In this document: positions 13,630 through 14,467 of the stretch, piece after piece
Layout of the letters: each line of letters opens with the position of its first letter
How positions within the stretch are numbered: position 1 is the stretch's first letter
Assembly (NCBI RefSeq): GCF_032075065.1
Contig: NZ_DAMAZC010000111.1
Location: forward strand, 1-14,467
DNA from: Atlantibacter sp032075065
Lineage (GTDB): Bacteria; Pseudomonadota; Gammaproteobacteria; Enterobacterales; Enterobacteriaceae
Direction of reading: 5' to 3'
Length of the DNA: 14,467 bases
Program-made: the position numbers and the translations under genes
Notes under the pieces: model-generated
Seen by the model: the letters and a program-made list of their open reading frames with translations, nothing else
What the model was told of the DNA's origin: nothing
Database searches by the model: none

Positions 13630-14467
13630 AACAGCGGCTCCAGCGCATCGGTGGACCAGATCGGCAGCGCGCTGTCCGGCCAGGCGCGCACCAGCTGCGC
13701 CTGCATCAGCGACAGGGTATCGAGACCGGGAATAGTATTGGGCGTCAGCCAGGCGGCGATGCGCGCCAGCTGGGTCAACCCGAGGCTGGATTCAATCGAC
13801 GAGCTGATCACCGCCGTTAATCCCTGAGCATGGGCCGCCGCCACCTGCTCGCGAACGCGCGCCAGGCTACCGGTGAGCGTAGGCTTGATCACTACTGCGC
13901 TCAGCCCCGGCTCCGCCTGCATCACAAAATCCGCTTCGCGCAGGCTTTCATCCCAGGCGATGGCGATACCGGTCTGCGCCGCAAATGCCCGTGACTGCTC
14001 GCGGGTTTTGCACGGCTCTTCGATGAATGCGATGCGCGGGCGATAATCGGGATTAACGTATCTGGCGAACTGTTCGGCTTTCAGCGGCGTCCATCCCCGG
14101 TTGGCATCCAGGCGCAACGACAAATCCGGAATCGCTTCCAGCAGCAGATTCACCACCATGCCGTCGCGCACCGCTTCATACAGGCCGACCTTAATCTTGG
14201 CGACTTTCTCGCCTGGCATGCCGCTGAGCAGCGCGAACAGCTCATCAGGATCCCCGGTACACAGCGGCGCGGCGCGGTAGTCGGCGGCATCCGGCAGCGC
14301 GCCGCTGAGTTCCGCCTGCGCGCAGCTCAGGCCAAACGCTACCGAGGGCAGATCTGGCAGCGCGGCGTCTGCGCCCTGCCGCCAGCCGTAAAGCCACGCC
14401 AGTGCGGCGTCCGTTGCCTCTTCCAGCGATTCGGCGCTAAAGCCCGGTAACGGGGCGATTTCGCCCC
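13626..14467 (-). CDS. menC: o-Succinylbenzoate synthase (3' part of gene)
   Basis: Enolase-superfamily dehydratase that forms o-succinylbenzoate from SHCHC in menaquinone synthesis, just before MenE acts. The reading frame is open to the right edge: the first whole codon (14465-14463) corresponds to about E. coli residue 42, so about 41 N-terminal residues are outside. The visible 279 residues end where the 320-residue E. coli protein ends. Catalytic residues by E. coli number are all present: K133 of the KxK motif (AKIKVG), metal ligands D161 (RLDANRG), E190 (FIEEPCK) and D213 (AWDESLRE), and K235 (VVIKPTLTG). The internal ATG at 14219 (MPGEKV) is not the start, because homologous sequence continues upstream of it (for example GEIAPLPGFS). 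The stop overlaps the menE start by four bases. Confidence 0.96.
   Translation of the reverse strand, partial: GEIAPLPGFSAESLEEATDAALAWLYGWRQGADAALPDLPSVAFGLSCAQAELSGALPDAADYRAAPLCTGDPDELFALLSGMPGEKVAKIKVGLYEAVRDGMVVNLLLEAIPDLSLRLDANRGWTPLKAEQFARYVNPDYRPRIAFIEEPCKTREQSRAFAAQTGIAIAWDESLREADFVMQAEPGLSAVVIKPTLTGSLARVREQVAAAHAQGLTAVISSSIESSLGLTQLARIAAWLTPNTIPGLDTLSLMQAQLVRAWPDSALPIWSTDALEPLL

Noticed and set aside
14217..14219. ATG at 14219 as the start of MenC
   Set aside because: The frame stays open to the window edge and the upstream translation clearly continues MenC, so the gene is cut by the window and this Met is internal.
1..14467. A hidden novel system (defence island, mobile element, CRISPR, selfish gene pair)
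   Set aside because: All gene-sized open regions are accounted for by recognised conserved genes, the intergenic regions are short, and I found no arrays, terminal repeats, integrases or unexplained small genes.

Overview
The window is a 14.5-kb piece of a GC-rich enterobacterial chromosome (family Enterobacteriaceae, related to Enterobacter, Kosakonia or Klebsiella; I cannot name the species). Nearly every protein is recognisable as the orthologue of an Escherichia coli gene from the nrdAB-glp-yfaYZ-nudI-men neighbourhood. Coding is dense. I see no tRNA, rRNA, insertion sequence, integrase or CRISPR array.

Layout: (1) 1-2480, + strand: the 3' part of nrdA, then nrdB and yfaE (aerobic class Ia ribonucleotide reductase plus the ferredoxin that maintains its iron-radical cofactor), closed by a strong bidirectional terminator. 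(2) 2482-8182: glycerol-3-phosphate module. glpT (importer) runs leftward; glpA-glpB-glpC (anaerobic glycerol-3-phosphate dehydrogenase) runs rightward as a tightly overlapping operon. The 263-bp divergent region between them holds good CRP, FNR and GlpR site matches. glpQ and inaA, which lie between yfaE and glpT in E. coli, are absent. (3) 8189-10024, - strand: yfaY (CinA-like) and yfaZ (outer-membrane beta-barrel). (4) 10308-11789, + strand: a small-subunit heme catalase of the Proteus mirabilis type, absent from this place in E. coli. (5) 11838-12263: nudI, meeting menE tail to tail with one base between stop codons. (6) 12265-14467, - strand: menE and the 3' part of menC, the end of the menaquinone operon. 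The ais-arn-pmrD block found between nudI and menE in E. coli is missing.

Functional reading: GlpT imports glycerol-3-phosphate, GlpABC oxidises it without oxygen and passes electrons to menaquinone, whose biosynthesis needs MenC and MenE. The regulatory sites fit this: an FNR box overlaps a GlpR operator 41.5 bp upstream of a plausible glpA start site. A similar FNR-like box lies before the catalase gene.

I did not find an undescribed biological system. The points most worth a second look are the lineage-specific catalase with its FNR-like and OxyR-like upstream motifs, the loss of glpQ/inaA, and the collapsed nudI-menE junction. Statements about E. coli gene order and homologues are from memory, not from a search.
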